This document shows positions 17,573-25,942 of a stretch of DNA of 64,000 nucleotides, piece by piece. This DNA is from SpSt-398 sp041752235 (GTDB lineage: Bacteria; Bacteroidota; Bacteroidia; Chitinophagales; Chitinophagaceae): the NCBI GenBank assembly GCA_041752235.1, contig JBGSHM010000021.1, positions 5,471-69,470 on the forward strand, in the 5' to 3' direction. The notes below the pieces were generated by a model. That model saw only the letters and a list, made by a program, of their open reading frames with translations. It searched no databases and was not told the origin of the DNA. How positions within the stretch are numbered: the first letter of the stretch is position 1; each line of letters opens with the position of its first letter. Position numbers and translations under genes: made by a program.

Positions 17573-18022
17573 ATGCTCAGTCAACAAATGGAAAGAACCG
17601 ATATAATTGAACCTCAGATAGTCACAGTAAAAAATGTTAATTTGACAGACCCATTTGAAGGAGTTCTAACTTTCACGACACAAAGTGGAAGCCTTATTTC
17701 AGCATTTTTTTGGGGAGAAACTTTTTCCAATGAAGAATGTTTTGAAGCTGAGTTTAGTGCCTTAAACTTTCCAATCGAATGGGAGATGATATTTTCAGAA
17801 AATAAAGAGCAAAAAACTTGTCTTGAAAAAGGGACAGAACAATGTTCATATTATGCCTACGGAATTATAAAATCACTAAACCCTATTATTGCCGATTTTG
17901 GCGACATAAAGTTGGAGCTCGGGGAATGGACGCATGACAATAGAGTTATAGATGAGTTCATATATTGGAAAATTGAACGGCTTGAAATTAAACGATATCT
18001 GAAAACAAATAGGATAGCATGA
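17573..18022 (+). CDS. cassette 5: hypothetical cytoplasmic protein
   Basis: 149 aa, acidic, without signal peptide or membrane segment, so probably cytoplasmic. ATG 17573 is only 5 bases after the GTTGTGC core; ATG 17588 (MERTDIIEP) is an alternative. No family is recognised. The composition (many Glu, Phe and Ile, pairs of aromatic residues) resembles small immunity-type proteins, but that is only an impression. Confidence 0.75.
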   Translation: MLSQQMERTDIIEPQIVTVKNVNLTDPFEGVLTFTTQSGSLISAFFWGETFSNEECFEAEFSALNFPIEWEMIFSENKEQKTCLEKGTEQCSYYAYGIIKSLNPIIADFGDIKLELGEWTHDNRVIDEFIYWKIERLEIKRYLKTNRIA

Positions 18023-18034
18023 TTTCAAGAATGC

Positions 18035-18123
18035 GCACAACAGGCGGTTTGGCGCAAGCCAAGATACTTCTCATCTCAAATATAACTTCTTAACCGGCCT
18101 GCGCCAAGCCACTGGCGTTGTAT
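18035..18123 (+). repeat. attC-like site 5 (short type)
   Basis: Core GCACAAC (18035-18041), arm GGTTTGGCGCAAGCC, complementary arm GGCCTGCGCCAAGCC and core GTTGTAT (18117-18123). The arms are the same as in site 3. Confidence 0.8.
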
Positions 18124-18141
18124 GCCATTCATAGAAATAGT

Positions 18142-18633
18142 ATGAATTATCAACATTTCACTAAAGTAATTCAGATCCAAATCTCATCTCTGACTCATAA
18201 AAAACAGTTGGCGTTGGCCCTAAAAATTTGCAAGGAGCTTTTCATTGACTGTAAAACCTTTTCAGAAACATATAATTGGGGAGACCCTGATTCACTTTTA
18301 GATGGAATTAATCTGTGCGAAAAGGCTTTGAACGGAGAGATTGATTATTCTAAAATCAGTGCCTTAATGCCCAAGATTTATTCTGTAATACCTGATACAG
18401 ATGATTTTGGTAGCGAGCTTGGGTCCTATGCATTAAATGCATCAGCTTCGGTCTATGAGACGTTGGAATTTCTGATGGATAACGATAAATCTCATATCAT
18501 AAATATTGCTACCTATTACACAGACACGGTCGATTTCAAAGTTCAAGAAGAGGTCGAACTGACACAAACAGAAATCGACAAACACCCATGGATGATCAAG
18601 GCAAGACAATTCTTACTTAAGGAAACCAAATGA
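18142..18633 (+). CDS. cassette 6: DUF416 (YjaG-like) family protein
   Basis: 163 aa from ATG 18142; an in-frame TTG at 18118 lies in the attC core and is rejected. It matches the DUF416 pattern: KQLALALKICKELF, then TYNWGDPDSLLDGI, then IPDTDDFGSELGSYALNAS and ATYYTDTVDF, ending with a conserved HPWM. The family is helical, cytoplasmic and of unknown function (E. coli YjaG). It is a compact cassette with the next attC starting 4 bases after the stop. Confidence 0.85.
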   Translation: MNYQHFTKVIQIQISSLTHKKQLALALKICKELFIDCKTFSETYNWGDPDSLLDGINLCEKALNGEIDYSKISALMPKIYSVIPDTDDFGSELGSYALNASASVYETLEFLMDNDKSHIINIATYYTDTVDFKVQEEVELTQTEIDKHPWMIKARQFLLKETK

Positions 18634-18637
18634 CGGC

Positions 18638-18728
18638 GTACAACAAGCGGTTTGGCGCAAGCCTGGTTTCCCTAAAGCAGAAAATTCATTAAATTAGATC
18701 GGCAAGTGCCAAGCCACTGGCGTCGTGC
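18638..18728 (+). repeat. attC-like site 6 (short type)
   Basis: Core GTACAAC (18638-18644), arm GCGGTTTGGCGCAAGCC, complementary arm GGCAAGTGCCAAGCC and core GTCGTGC (18722-18728). The core departs from GTT (GTC), so this site may be impaired. Confidence 0.72.
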
Positions 18729-18751
18729 ACAAATAGACGCCAATTTCTCAT

Positions 18752-19129
18752 ATGAACAGAAAATTACCATACTCAGCAATTCTTCTATTTATTGCATTTG
18801 GATGCACGCATGCAAATTCGAAAGTTAAACCAAACAAAGATGTTTTGGGGGTATGGTTTTGTATAGACAATCCTAAAACCTTCATTGAAATTAAAGCCAA
18901 TCAATACAGAGAAGTCATTGGCGAAATAGATTCCGAATTGAGAGGTACAATTTATTGGAACGATAGCTTAACTTTTGAAATGAAATTAAATAAGGTCGAA
19001 GGAGTAATAGGTCGCGGAGGAAACTCAAAAATCGGAAAAACATATACTTTCAAAATTATCAACGTTTCTACAGACACATTGCGAATGAATGCAAATAAAA
19101 CAGCATTAACTTTTTCAAGAACTCTATAA
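18752..19129 (+). CDS. cassette 7: small hypothetical lipoprotein
   Basis: 125 aa with a lipoprotein signal (SAILLFIAFGC, Cys18). The mature part, with VLGVWFCIDNPKTFIEIKAN followed by short beta strands and TLRMNANK, looks like a small lipocalin-like beta barrel; this is a fold impression only. No catalytic motif is seen. Confidence 0.78.
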   Translation: MNRKLPYSAILLFIAFGCTHANSKVKPNKDVLGVWFCIDNPKTFIEIKANQYREVIGEIDSELRGTIYWNDSLTFEMKLNKVEGVIGRGGNSKIGKTYTFKIINVSTDTLRMNANKTALTFSRTL

Positions 19130-19155
19130 GTATTCGAATTATAGTTGACAAATGC

Positions 19156-19311
19156 GCACAACAAGGGGTTTTCTGTTATGCTGTCGTTCGGGGCTTGAGG
19201 AACAAAGCCCAGCTTTAATTCTTAATTTTAAACTTTATTAAACGTCCAGGAAACAGCTCCGGGCGGGCGAATACAATATTCCCCACCATCGGCAATATCC
19301 GCCCGTTAGCA
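19156..19311 (+). repeat. attC-like site 7, chimeric
   Basis: Core GCACAAC (19156-19162) with arm GGGGTTTTCTG as in site 2, but the right half (CCACCATCGGCAATATCCGC, core GTTAGCA at 19305-19311) and about 140 bases before it match site 1. The two ends are therefore of different classes and do not pair with each other. Confidence 0.7.
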
Positions 19312-19352
19312 GTCATACTATTTAACACCTCATTAATAATTGTCGATATCAA

Positions 19353-20015
19353 ATGAAACTCTTAATTTTCATAGTAGGACTTCTACTTTTTAACTCTTGT
19401 AATAATAAACCCAGTGAGGTGAGATCAACCATACTGCCTGATCAACCTGCCACCCAGACTAAAACCATTGACACCACTCTTATATTTAATTACCAATACA
19501 ATTTTGCTGACAAAAACATTATAAACAAATCTGACAGAAAAGTTGATTTGCTTTTTAATAGTATTGATGGCTACTTAGGTGGACATAGCATCTCAAACAT
19601 AAGTTTCAGCACTGAATGTATGGGTTGTCAATCTATCCAAGAATTTAAAGGTGGGCTATTATTTGGTAAGCGGCTTCTTCTAACTACTGAGAACATTGAA
19701 TATTACATGACTAATTTTGACATACCAGACACTATTAACCTCATAAACATCTTCTCTGACGGAAGAGAAAGAACAAATCCAAAATTCAATTTTCAAGAAG
19801 GCAAAGGCAGTATCCAGTATATTGGCATTTCTTGTAATGATGCTGACTTCAATAAGGTACGTTAGACATTTCCCAAAGGAGAAATAATTATTGATAGTTT
19901 GATTAACGCTTCCTTTTTTGAATATGACTTAGACGCAGACAGACAGAAGGAACAATACTTATTTGGCTACAGAAATTGCACTCAGGAAATGGTAATTTTG
20001 CGGACTCGGAAATGA
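19353..20015 (+). pseudogene. cassette 8: hypothetical lipoprotein gene with in-frame stop
   Basis: The frame starts at ATG 19353 with a lipoprotein signal (IVGLLLFNSC) and is open for 170 codons to TAG 19863-19865. It then continues in frame for another 49 codons with protein-like sequence (FPKGEIIIDSLINASFFEYD, then RQKEQYLFGYRNCTQEM) to TGA 20013-20015, shortly before the attC. The TAG looks like a nonsense mutation or a sequencing error that removes the last quarter of the protein. No family is recognised. Confidence 0.7.
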
Positions 20016-20030
20016 GACCGAAGTATGAAC

Positions 20031-20223
20031 CTCTAACATTGGGCTTTATGCAAGTTGGGCTCAACCCTATATCCTCATCTAATTGCAAATCCCAGCGTCA
20101 GTTTAAGTCGACGAATTATTATCAGTTTTTGTACATAACTTCAACCATATATTTTCACTCAGCAGCGGTAATCGGCGGATTAGACGCTAATTCCCAACCT
20201 GCATAAAGCCCTGCTCGTTTGAC
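20031..20223 (+). repeat. attC-like site 8 (distinct arms)
   Basis: Start CTCTAAC (20031-20037). Arm GGGCTTTATGCAAGTTGGG (20041-20059) pairs with CCCAACCTGCATAAAGCCC (20193-20211) at 18 of 19 positions; core GTTTGAC (20217-20223). The arms are unlike those of the other sites, showing that the spacer arms vary while the layout is kept. Confidence 0.78.
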
Positions 20224-20246
20224 ACCCTTATAACTAACAACAAACA

Positions 20247-20993
20247 ATGACAAAAGCAATTGTAACACTGACTATATGTCTAACATTATGTAACAATATT
20301 TTGGCACAATCATCATCAACCGTAAGGACAATACTCGACTCCCTTGAAGTTCTAAAGAATGCTTGAGGGTTTGTTGATGGCATCAGTAATCCAACAACGC
20401 CGGAAGAGTCAAGATTTTATAACATAACAAGAATGCTTTGGGGTTTGCTTTTTACGGAGGCAAAAAAACTAATGGAAGACAAGAACAAGTTTGCAAGAGT
20501 ATATGGGTTTTCAGTTGTGACTAGATTTTATTTTGACAGTCTGAATAAATCTGACTTACAAATATTTAATGACACCGCCCAACTTCCGTTATACACTCCA
20601 CATGGAATTATGGACGTTGACATCACCGTTGGACAGTATTGTAAAATGGCATACACATCAACTATTGAGGTACACCAAAATCTTGCGAAAGAAAAAGATG
20701 TTGTTGCTTCAATCAAACAATTCATTAAAGCCAACTCTCAATATCCAGATACTTATGAACCCATAGCGTTTACTAACTATGCTTGGGGAGGAAATGAAGA
20801 TGATTTATTCTTTGAAATTCAGCATAAATACAAGTTGAAGCAAGTAGATATAAAGCCAGTTGATGTAACTAATTATTTCATTCTTGACAAACAATTTCAA
20901 ATTATGCTTATTGAAATAAGTCGCAGCACTACTATTAAAGTTGATCCCCCACAAATTGAAGAATGGGTAAACAAATTCGGGAAGGCAAAATAA
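20247..20993 (+). pseudogene. cassette 9: hypothetical exported protein gene with in-frame stop
   Basis: The frame starts at ATG 20247 with a signal peptide (AIVTLTICLTLCNNILAQ). Codon 40 is TGA (20364-20366), after which the same frame stays open to 20993 (GFVDGISNPTTPEESRF and onward, about 208 residues). A TGG-to-TGA change would explain it. An internal ATG at 20433 could give 186 aa without the signal. No family is recognised. It follows directly on another cassette with a nonsense codon. Confidence 0.72.
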
Positions 20994-20995
20994 CA

Positions 20996-21020
20996 GTACA
21001 TAACATCGTATTGGCAATTT
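20996..21020 (+). repeat. left remnant of an attC-like site
   Basis: GTACATAACATCGTATTGGC looks like the start of an attC (core CATAAC, then an arm like that of site 1), but no right half follows before the next gene at 21031. The site is probably truncated by deletion, fusing two cassettes. Confidence 0.5.
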
Positions 21021-21030
21021 TGGAAATCAC

Positions 21031-21534
21031 ATGAATATAAAATTGTTTCTTATATTACTTGTCGGAACTGCTACTGGTTTCAATTGTAAAGTAAAAAGCA
21101 AAACTTACTCTGAAATAGTTGGTTTATGGCAAGCTAAATCTATAACAATTGCAACTATTAGCCTTGATTTAATATCTGATTCTTTGACACTTCCGATAGA
21201 ATATTATCAAGAGCACAAAGGAGTTGTTCCAGGATCTTCGAGAGCATTTTTTGATTCACTTGTATTAGTTGAGCTAAAAAATACATACAGAGGTTCTGTG
21301 ATGGCCAACCAAGTCGAGTTCAACAATAGGGGGCAATTTAAATTTCTACCAAACGCTGGAGATACTCTTGAAGGAAATTTTAAAATCTTGTCAAGAAATA
21401 AGATAAAGCTGATTGTCTCAAACAACTCAAATGCTAAAAAACTCACTCTATTCTTCTCTTTAAACAAAGATCTATTATATATGTCTCAGACTGAAGAGAA
21501 CGAATTAGAAGTGGTTTATAAAAGAATTAAGTAA
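21031..21534 (+). CDS. hypothetical lipoprotein in the cassette array
   Basis: 167 aa. N-terminal lipoprotein signal (LFLILLVGTATGFNC, Cys19). The mature part (SEIVGLWQAKSI at its start, repeated beta-strand-like segments, DTLEGNFKILSRNKIKLIV) resembles the lipocalin-like lipoproteins common in Bacteroidota. No complete attC separates it from the genes on either side, so it may belong to a fused or decayed cassette. Confidence 0.75.
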   Translation: MNIKLFLILLVGTATGFNCKVKSKTYSEIVGLWQAKSITIATISLDLISDSLTLPIEYYQEHKGVVPGSSRAFFDSLVLVELKNTYRGSVMANQVEFNNRGQFKFLPNAGDTLEGNFKILSRNKIKLIVSNNSNAKKLTLFFSLNKDLLYMSQTEENELEVVYKRIK

Positions 21535-21573
21535 AACAAACCTGCGCATCATAATATATTTGCATCAACTACT

Positions 21574-21842
21574 ATGAAACAGTTCACCAGTGTAATCATA
21601 ATTTTTACACTTTCTCTTTGGTCTTGTAAAAATCAAATAAGTCAAACTGTTAGACCTATTAATGACACGACACAACTGATAAATCAGGCTTTAAATAATA
21701 CCACTTCTGATAGATATATGCCGAGTGCGGATGCATTAAAACGCCATTACCTTTTGGAGCAGGTGGTTCGTTGGAAATAAATTACACTAAAAAAGGCGAT
21801 TCACTAATTAATGTAAATAGATCTGTGTCTTCTATTAACTGA
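21574..21842 (+). pseudogene. frameshifted lipoprotein gene fragment
   Basis: Starts at ATG 21574 with a lipoprotein signal (VIIIFTLSLWSC). The frame stops at 21780, but another frame carries on from the run AAAA near 21736 with protein-like sequence (TPLPFGAGGSLEINYTKKGD, then SLINVNRSVSSIN) to TGA 21840-21842. Loss of one A in that run would explain it. It is short even when repaired (about 89 residues), so it may also be truncated. Confidence 0.55.
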
Positions 21843-21914
21843 ACTGCAATCAAGTTAGAATTATCTGCTATTTTTGCAGGAAAATACATACTCATTAAAC
21901 CGTTCTCCATCCTC

Positions 21915-21974
21915 TTCAGTCCGGGCTGAAGAATCACTGAATATCAGCACAGCAGAAAGCCCTGTGGGTTATAC
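21915..21974 (+). repeat. right half of an attC-like site
   Basis: CAGTCCGGGCTGAAGAATCA, a following CAGAAAGCCCT and core GTTATAC (21968-21974) match the right half of site 2 (16130-16191). No matching left half is found, so this is a remnant; it marks the distal end of the recognisable array. Confidence 0.65.
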
Positions 21975-22034
21975 GCAACCTAAAGCAACATTCGATTTCT
22001 AAAAAATAATACTTAAAAACCTTTACTTTAAGCT

Positions 22035-22565
22035 TTGCAAACATCTATTGTACCAAAAAGACTAAAAGCATTTGTAATTGACTACCTTATTATTCTTATT
22101 TATATAGGGCTGTTGATTGGCTGCACATTAATAATTTCAAAATTGTTCTTCTTGAAATTGGGCAATGTTAATCCTGTTATTGGAGAATCAATTGCATTTG
22201 CAACTTTGACATTACCAGTAATTCTTTATTTCACATTGACTGAAAATGGTAAATATTCCGGCACAATTGGGAAAAGAAAATTCGGATTAAAAATAGTTAG
22301 CAAGACTTTAACCAAAGCAAGCATCAGACAATTGCTATTAAGAAACTGCATAAAATTTCTCCCATGGGAACTTGCGCATTTCTTTATATATCGACTTTTT
22401 TATTTTGATTCTCTTGATAGGGCTGTCCCAACGTGGGTTTTGGCAGGTTTAATAGTTTCACAGGGACTGGCTCTTATATACTTGCTCTGCATAATATTTA
22501 ATAAAAGTAATCAGAGTATTTATGAATTAATTTCCGGGACAAAGGTTGTCAAAAATGTAGCATAA
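22035..22565 (+). CDS. RDD-family membrane protein
   Basis: 176 aa, starting at TTG 22035; no better start lies nearby. An integral membrane protein with about four hydrophobic segments and the RDD signature: KRLKAFVIDYLII near the N terminus and GTIGKRKFGLKIV after the second segment. RDD proteins are of uncertain function, some proposed as ion antiporters. Its stop codon overlaps the next start by one base (TAATG), so the two are translationally coupled. It begins 61 bases after a half attC, so it may be the last cassette. Confidence 0.82.
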   Translation: MQTSIVPKRLKAFVIDYLIILIYIGLLIGCTLIISKLFFLKLGNVNPVIGESIAFATLTLPVILYFTLTENGKYSGTIGKRKFGLKIVSKTLTKASIRQLLLRNCIKFLPWELAHFFIYRLFYFDSLDRAVPTWVLAGLIVSQGLALIYLLCIIFNKSNQSIYELISGTKVVKNVA

Positions 22566-23086
22566 TGGACGCCGAACAAGATCTTTTACTTTGGGAATTA
22601 GAAAATGGAGATGTGACTCCGAGTGGCTTTTTGAAACGATTCTCGGTTGATATTATAAATGATGTTAATTTCGTTAAGTCAGAAATAAGAGCCAACATGT
22701 CCGCGTCCGATCCATATGAATTAGACCGATTATTAAACCTGCTCTGGCTATCAGGAAACTACAATCGGTATGTTGACCTTTTGAACGAATTACTTGTTTG
22801 CCCTAATCATTACAGTCACCAACACATAGCAAGGGTGCTTCAGAAATTAAAAGATCCATCGACAATTAGATACGTTAAAATTGCCTTAGACTCAAACTTC
22901 AAATATTTAGAATACACTTGCTCTGAAGACTCCGCTGTTGCTAAGTGGTTCAGCTGGATACTATTTGAGATTGGAACTGAAGATTCAATACAAATGCTAA
23001 AAGACTACACAAAATCAGAAAATGAAAGCATTAGACAGGAGATGACAGATAGACTATCCAAATTGTCCGGCAATTTAAAAGCTTAA
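22565..23086 (+). CDS. hypothetical protein, HEAT-repeat-like
   Basis: 173 aa, cytoplasmic, helical. Segments such as DRLLNLLWLSGNYNRYVDLL and HQHIARVLQKLKDPSTIRYV, then a final SENESIRQEMTDRLSKLSG, suggest HEAT/PBS-lyase-type helical repeats like those of immunity proteins of polymorphic toxins; no toxin partner is seen, so this is only a suggestion. Coupled to the RDD gene upstream by a one-base stop/start overlap. Confidence 0.78.
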   Translation: MDAEQDLLLWELENGDVTPSGFLKRFSVDIINDVNFVKSEIRANMSASDPYELDRLLNLLWLSGNYNRYVDLLNELLVCPNHYSHQHIARVLQKLKDPSTIRYVKIALDSNFKYLEYTCSEDSAVAKWFSWILFEIGTEDSIQMLKDYTKSENESIRQEMTDRLSKLSGNLKA

Positions 23087-23131
23087 CATTGAACAACACC
23101 CAGCTTGCCGCAAGGATTACGCATTTCTAAT

Positions 23132-23620
23132 ATGAAATATATAGGCAAACCATATCTGACACTCTTTGTTTTTAGTGTTATATTCCTTTTGTTTTTTGTT
23201 GGCACGTATACTATTTATACCATCTACTATTTACCCTATTTTCATCCAGACTATGTATCATATACCTTTTATAGTAAACAAATTCCAACTAAATTGGAAC
23301 TATTATTTACCGGATTCCAAAGTGGGTACATAATTTTACATTCTTTGACCAAAGGAATTGTCTTGACCTTTCTGGCAATAAAGCTAAATACCTTCTTCTA
23401 TTTCAAAAAAGGGTTTAGACAAATTCTAATTACTTCTTTTATTTGGACAATGCTATTCTCAGCGTTATATATTATTTCAGAGTTCATTTGGCATAAAACA
23501 GTGGCAAATTTTAGTAGCTCATTTTCAATTGGAGTGATTAGAGCACAACTCCCCTTCTTATTAGTTTCATATTACCTATTATTGTTACCCATTGTTGCCC
23601 TATTATACCGGAGATCTTAA
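23132..23620 (+). CDS. hypothetical membrane protein
   Basis: 162 aa from ATG 23132 (a TTG at 23105 is an alternative). Four hydrophobic segments (LFVFSVIFLLFFVGTYTIY, a second near residue 65-80, one around 95-115, and the C-terminal LPFLLVSYYLLLLPIVALLY). The family is not recognised. It lies 45 bases after the previous gene, with no clear attC between. Confidence 0.72.
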   Translation: MKYIGKPYLTLFVFSVIFLLFFVGTYTIYTIYYLPYFHPDYVSYTFYSKQIPTKLELLFTGFQSGYIILHSLTKGIVLTFLAIKLNTFFYFKKGFRQILITSFIWTMLFSALYIISEFIWHKTVANFSSSFSIGVIRAQLPFLLVSYYLLLLPIVALLYRRS

Positions 23621-23683
23621 TAAGCAAGAGCAAATTCGCGGTATTTAATGCCCAATAAAAATCAAACCATACCAGAGATACCA

Positions 23684-25060
23684 ATGAAATACATTTTCCC
23701 ATTCCCTTTCTTGATAGTCACTTTGTCTGTTTTTGGACAGATGCCAAATACATTAACTGCCTCTGAAAAGATCCATGGTCTTTCCAAATTCTGGCAGGAA
23801 GTAAACTACAATTTTGTATATCTTAATAAAGTTGACCGTAAAAAATGGGACAGCACCTATGTATCACTAATTGCTGAAGCAGGGAAAACAACCAACGACT
23901 ACGAATATTATCGATTATTGAAAAGATTTTGTGCCATGCTCAAAGATGGGCATACCAATGTCTATTTTCCTCAAACCATACAGTCCAAATTAACAACTAC
24001 CATGTTCGGTGAATATCGAATATTCATTGAAAACATAGATCACAAAGCCATAATAACCCGAATAAACCTCTCAAAAAAAGACATCCTGCCTATCGGCAGT
24101 GAGATCATATCAGTAAATGATTACCCCACCCGGGAGTACATTGAAAAATTTGTCTCTCCCTACATTTCTTCTTCAACCAGCCATATTCTGGAAGACATTT
24201 CCATATCTGAAATGCTTGAAGGGATAGAGGGACAACAATACAAGTTAAGGATAAAAAAACCAGACGCTGAAACCTTTGAACTGGTCGTTGCCCATACAAA
24301 ATGTGCCGAAACCACCCTCTATCCCAACATGGAAGAATCCAAAGTTTTACTTGAGTTTAAATGGCTCGAAAATAAGATAGCCTACGTCGCCCTAAATTCC
24401 TTTGAAGATGAGTCCATCGATTCACTATTTGTCGCCAAACTTCCCGAACTGTACAAGGCAAAGGCCTTGATTCTTGACCTACGAAAGAACGGTGGTGGAA
24501 ATGGAGATTATGGACTGGAGATTCTAAAATACCTGATACCAAATGATACAGTTTATGGTTCCAAAAGCCGGACAAGGAACCATATAGCCACCTACAAGGC
24601 CTGGGGAGAAATGACAAATCCAAAAGATACTGCTCTCCATACTGAGTACCGCAAGGCTTATTTGAATTATATCGGTGAATACTACTATGAATTTCCCTAC
24701 ACACCAAGAAAATTGCAAACCAATCAAAAGAGATTGATTATTCCAACGGCTCTGCTAATAGGACATTTCACAGCATCCGCTGCCGAAGACTTCTTAATCT
24801 ATGCTGACAAACAACCGCATTTCACCAAAATAGGCAGCCCCACTTTTGGAAGCACAGGACAGCCCTTTCACTTTTATTTACCGGGAGGGGGCTTAGCCCG
24901 TGTTTGCACTAAGCAAGATACTTATCCGGACGGCCGGGAATTTGTAGGATATGGGATTAAGCCTGATATAGAAATAATACCTACATTGAGTGACTATATC
25001 CACAGAAAAGATCCAGTTTTGGAAAAGGCTATAGCTTTTCTGAAACAACAGATGCGGTAA
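23684..25060 (+). CDS. S41-family (C-terminal processing) peptidase, exported
   Basis: 458 aa from ATG 23684, which begins a signal peptide (MKYIFPFPFLIVTLSVFG); an ATG 12 codons upstream is in frame. An N-terminal helical part contains MLKDGHTNVYFP, typical of the Bacteroidota S41 group, then a PDZ-like stretch (GSEIISVNDYPTREYI), then the S41 catalytic domain with LILDLRKNGGGNGDYG and the serine in GHFTASAAED. GRTFVG-like REFVGYGIKPDI near the C terminus fits the family. Probably a periplasmic protease; the substrate is unknown. Confidence 0.9.
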   Translation: MKYIFPFPFLIVTLSVFGQMPNTLTASEKIHGLSKFWQEVNYNFVYLNKVDRKKWDSTYVSLIAEAGKTTNDYEYYRLLKRFCAMLKDGHTNVYFPQTIQSKLTTTMFGEYRIFIENIDHKAIITRINLSKKDILPIGSEIISVNDYPTREYIEKFVSPYISSSTSHILEDISISEMLEGIEGQQYKLRIKKPDAETFELVVAHTKCAETTLYPNMEESKVLLEFKWLENKIAYVALNSFEDESIDSLFVAKLPELYKAKALILDLRKNGGGNGDYGLEILKYLIPNDTVYGSKSRTRNHIATYKAWGEMTNPKDTALHTEYRKAYLNYIGEYYYEFPYTPRKLQTNQKRLIIPTALLIGHFTASAAEDFLIYADKQPHFTKIGSPTFGSTGQPFHFYLPGGGLARVCTKQDTYPDGREFVGYGIKPDIEIIPTLSDYIHRKDPVLEKAIAFLKQQMR

Positions 25061-25179
25061 AACTTAAAAAGCTATTAGACTAACTATAAATTGATGTAGT
25101 GTAAGTCAGGATTGGCATTGTACCGATCTCTCCATAATTAGGAAACAATTAACCTGGTAATCATTAAATTCAACTATTC

Positions 25180-25863
25180 ATGAGCGAAGCATTACAAAAT
25201 CTTATCCGTTCAGAACAAAAGGCAAAACAATTGTTTCAAACGATAGAAGAAAGAGGTTTAATCATTCCTGGAAAATCAGAAAAACAACTTTGCGATGAAA
25301 TTGTTCAAGTTGCCAAAGATGATTTTGGGGTTGAAAATCATTGGGGCAAAAGAATTGTTAGAACAGGAATAAATACCCTTCAACCATATATCGCAGATCC
25401 GCCAGACTTAATAATCCAGGATGGAGATATATTGTTCTTCGATTTTCATCCTGTATTTGAAGGATGGGAAGCAGACCTCGGAAGAACCTACGTATTAGGT
25501 AATGACCCAATAAAACTTAAAATAATAAAAGATGTCGAAGCAGCATGGAAAGTAGCCAATGCCTGGTATTTTAAACAAAACGCCCTTACCGGTTCCGAGT
25601 TTTTTAATTACGTTACTGCCCTAACCAAAAGCTATGGTTACGAATTCGGAAATGCCATAGCGGGTCATATTGTAGGTCATTTCCCGCATGAACAACCCGA
25701 TGATCCAAATGATCTGTGCTTAGATGTGCATCCAGACAATCATAAAGACATACTTCAATTGGACAAATTTGGAAACAAAAGACACTGGATGCTGGAACTA
25801 CATTTTGTGGATAGAATAAATAATATAGGTGCCTTTTTTGAACAATTGTTGATGGCAGAATAA
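25180..25863 (+). CDS. M24-family metallopeptidase-like protein (creatinase/aminopeptidase fold)
   Basis: 227 aa, cytoplasmic. Metal-site motifs of M24 peptidases are visible: LFFDFHPVFEGWEADLGRT (two Asp), AGHIVGHFPHEQ (His) and WMLELHFVD (Glu). It is shorter than methionine aminopeptidase-like enzymes with an N-terminal domain, and resembles stand-alone Xaa-Pro-type M24 proteins. The substrate is unknown. The start is ATG 25180 after a 119-base gap without recognised signals. Confidence 0.85.
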   Translation: MSEALQNLIRSEQKAKQLFQTIEERGLIIPGKSEKQLCDEIVQVAKDDFGVENHWGKRIVRTGINTLQPYIADPPDLIIQDGDILFFDFHPVFEGWEADLGRTYVLGNDPIKLKIIKDVEAAWKVANAWYFKQNALTGSEFFNYVTALTKSYGYEFGNAIAGHIVGHFPHEQPDDPNDLCLDVHPDNHKDILQLDKFGNKRHWMLELHFVDRINNIGAFFEQLLMAE

Positions 25864-25942
25864 TGTGCCTATGCCAAAAAATTACTTGAGCTATTTATCC
25901 GGTAAACCAAGAGTTCTAAACTAAACATTATACTCAGATAAT

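Larger units (their letters stand above)
13207..21974 (+). mobile_element. integron-like element: recombinase plus gene-cassette array
   Basis: A tyrosine recombinase followed by about ten short cassettes, all genes on the plus strand. Eight complete attC-like sites (starting at 15079, 15995, 16750, 17374, 18035, 18638, 19156 and 20031) and two partial ones (20996 and 21915) separate them. Each complete site starts 5-27 bases after a stop codon with RYYYAAC-like wording (GGCTAAC, GCACAAC), contains a long inverted repeat, and ends in a GTT core (GTTAGCC, GTTGTGC and similar), after which the next start codon follows in about 5-50 bases. The stretch is clearly AT-richer than the backbone on its left. 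Similar core sites at unrelated genes are the hallmark of integron cassettes. Confidence 0.8.

Noticed and set aside
15079..20223. Regularly repeated sequences that could suggest a CRISPR array
   Set aside because: Repeats are 88-200 bases, unequal, separated by protein genes, and have integron-type core sites; no short direct repeats with unique spacers.
23087..23131. Possible further attC (GAACAAC ... GATTACGC)
   Set aside because: Core-like words are present, but no paired arms; too short and imperfect to count as a site.
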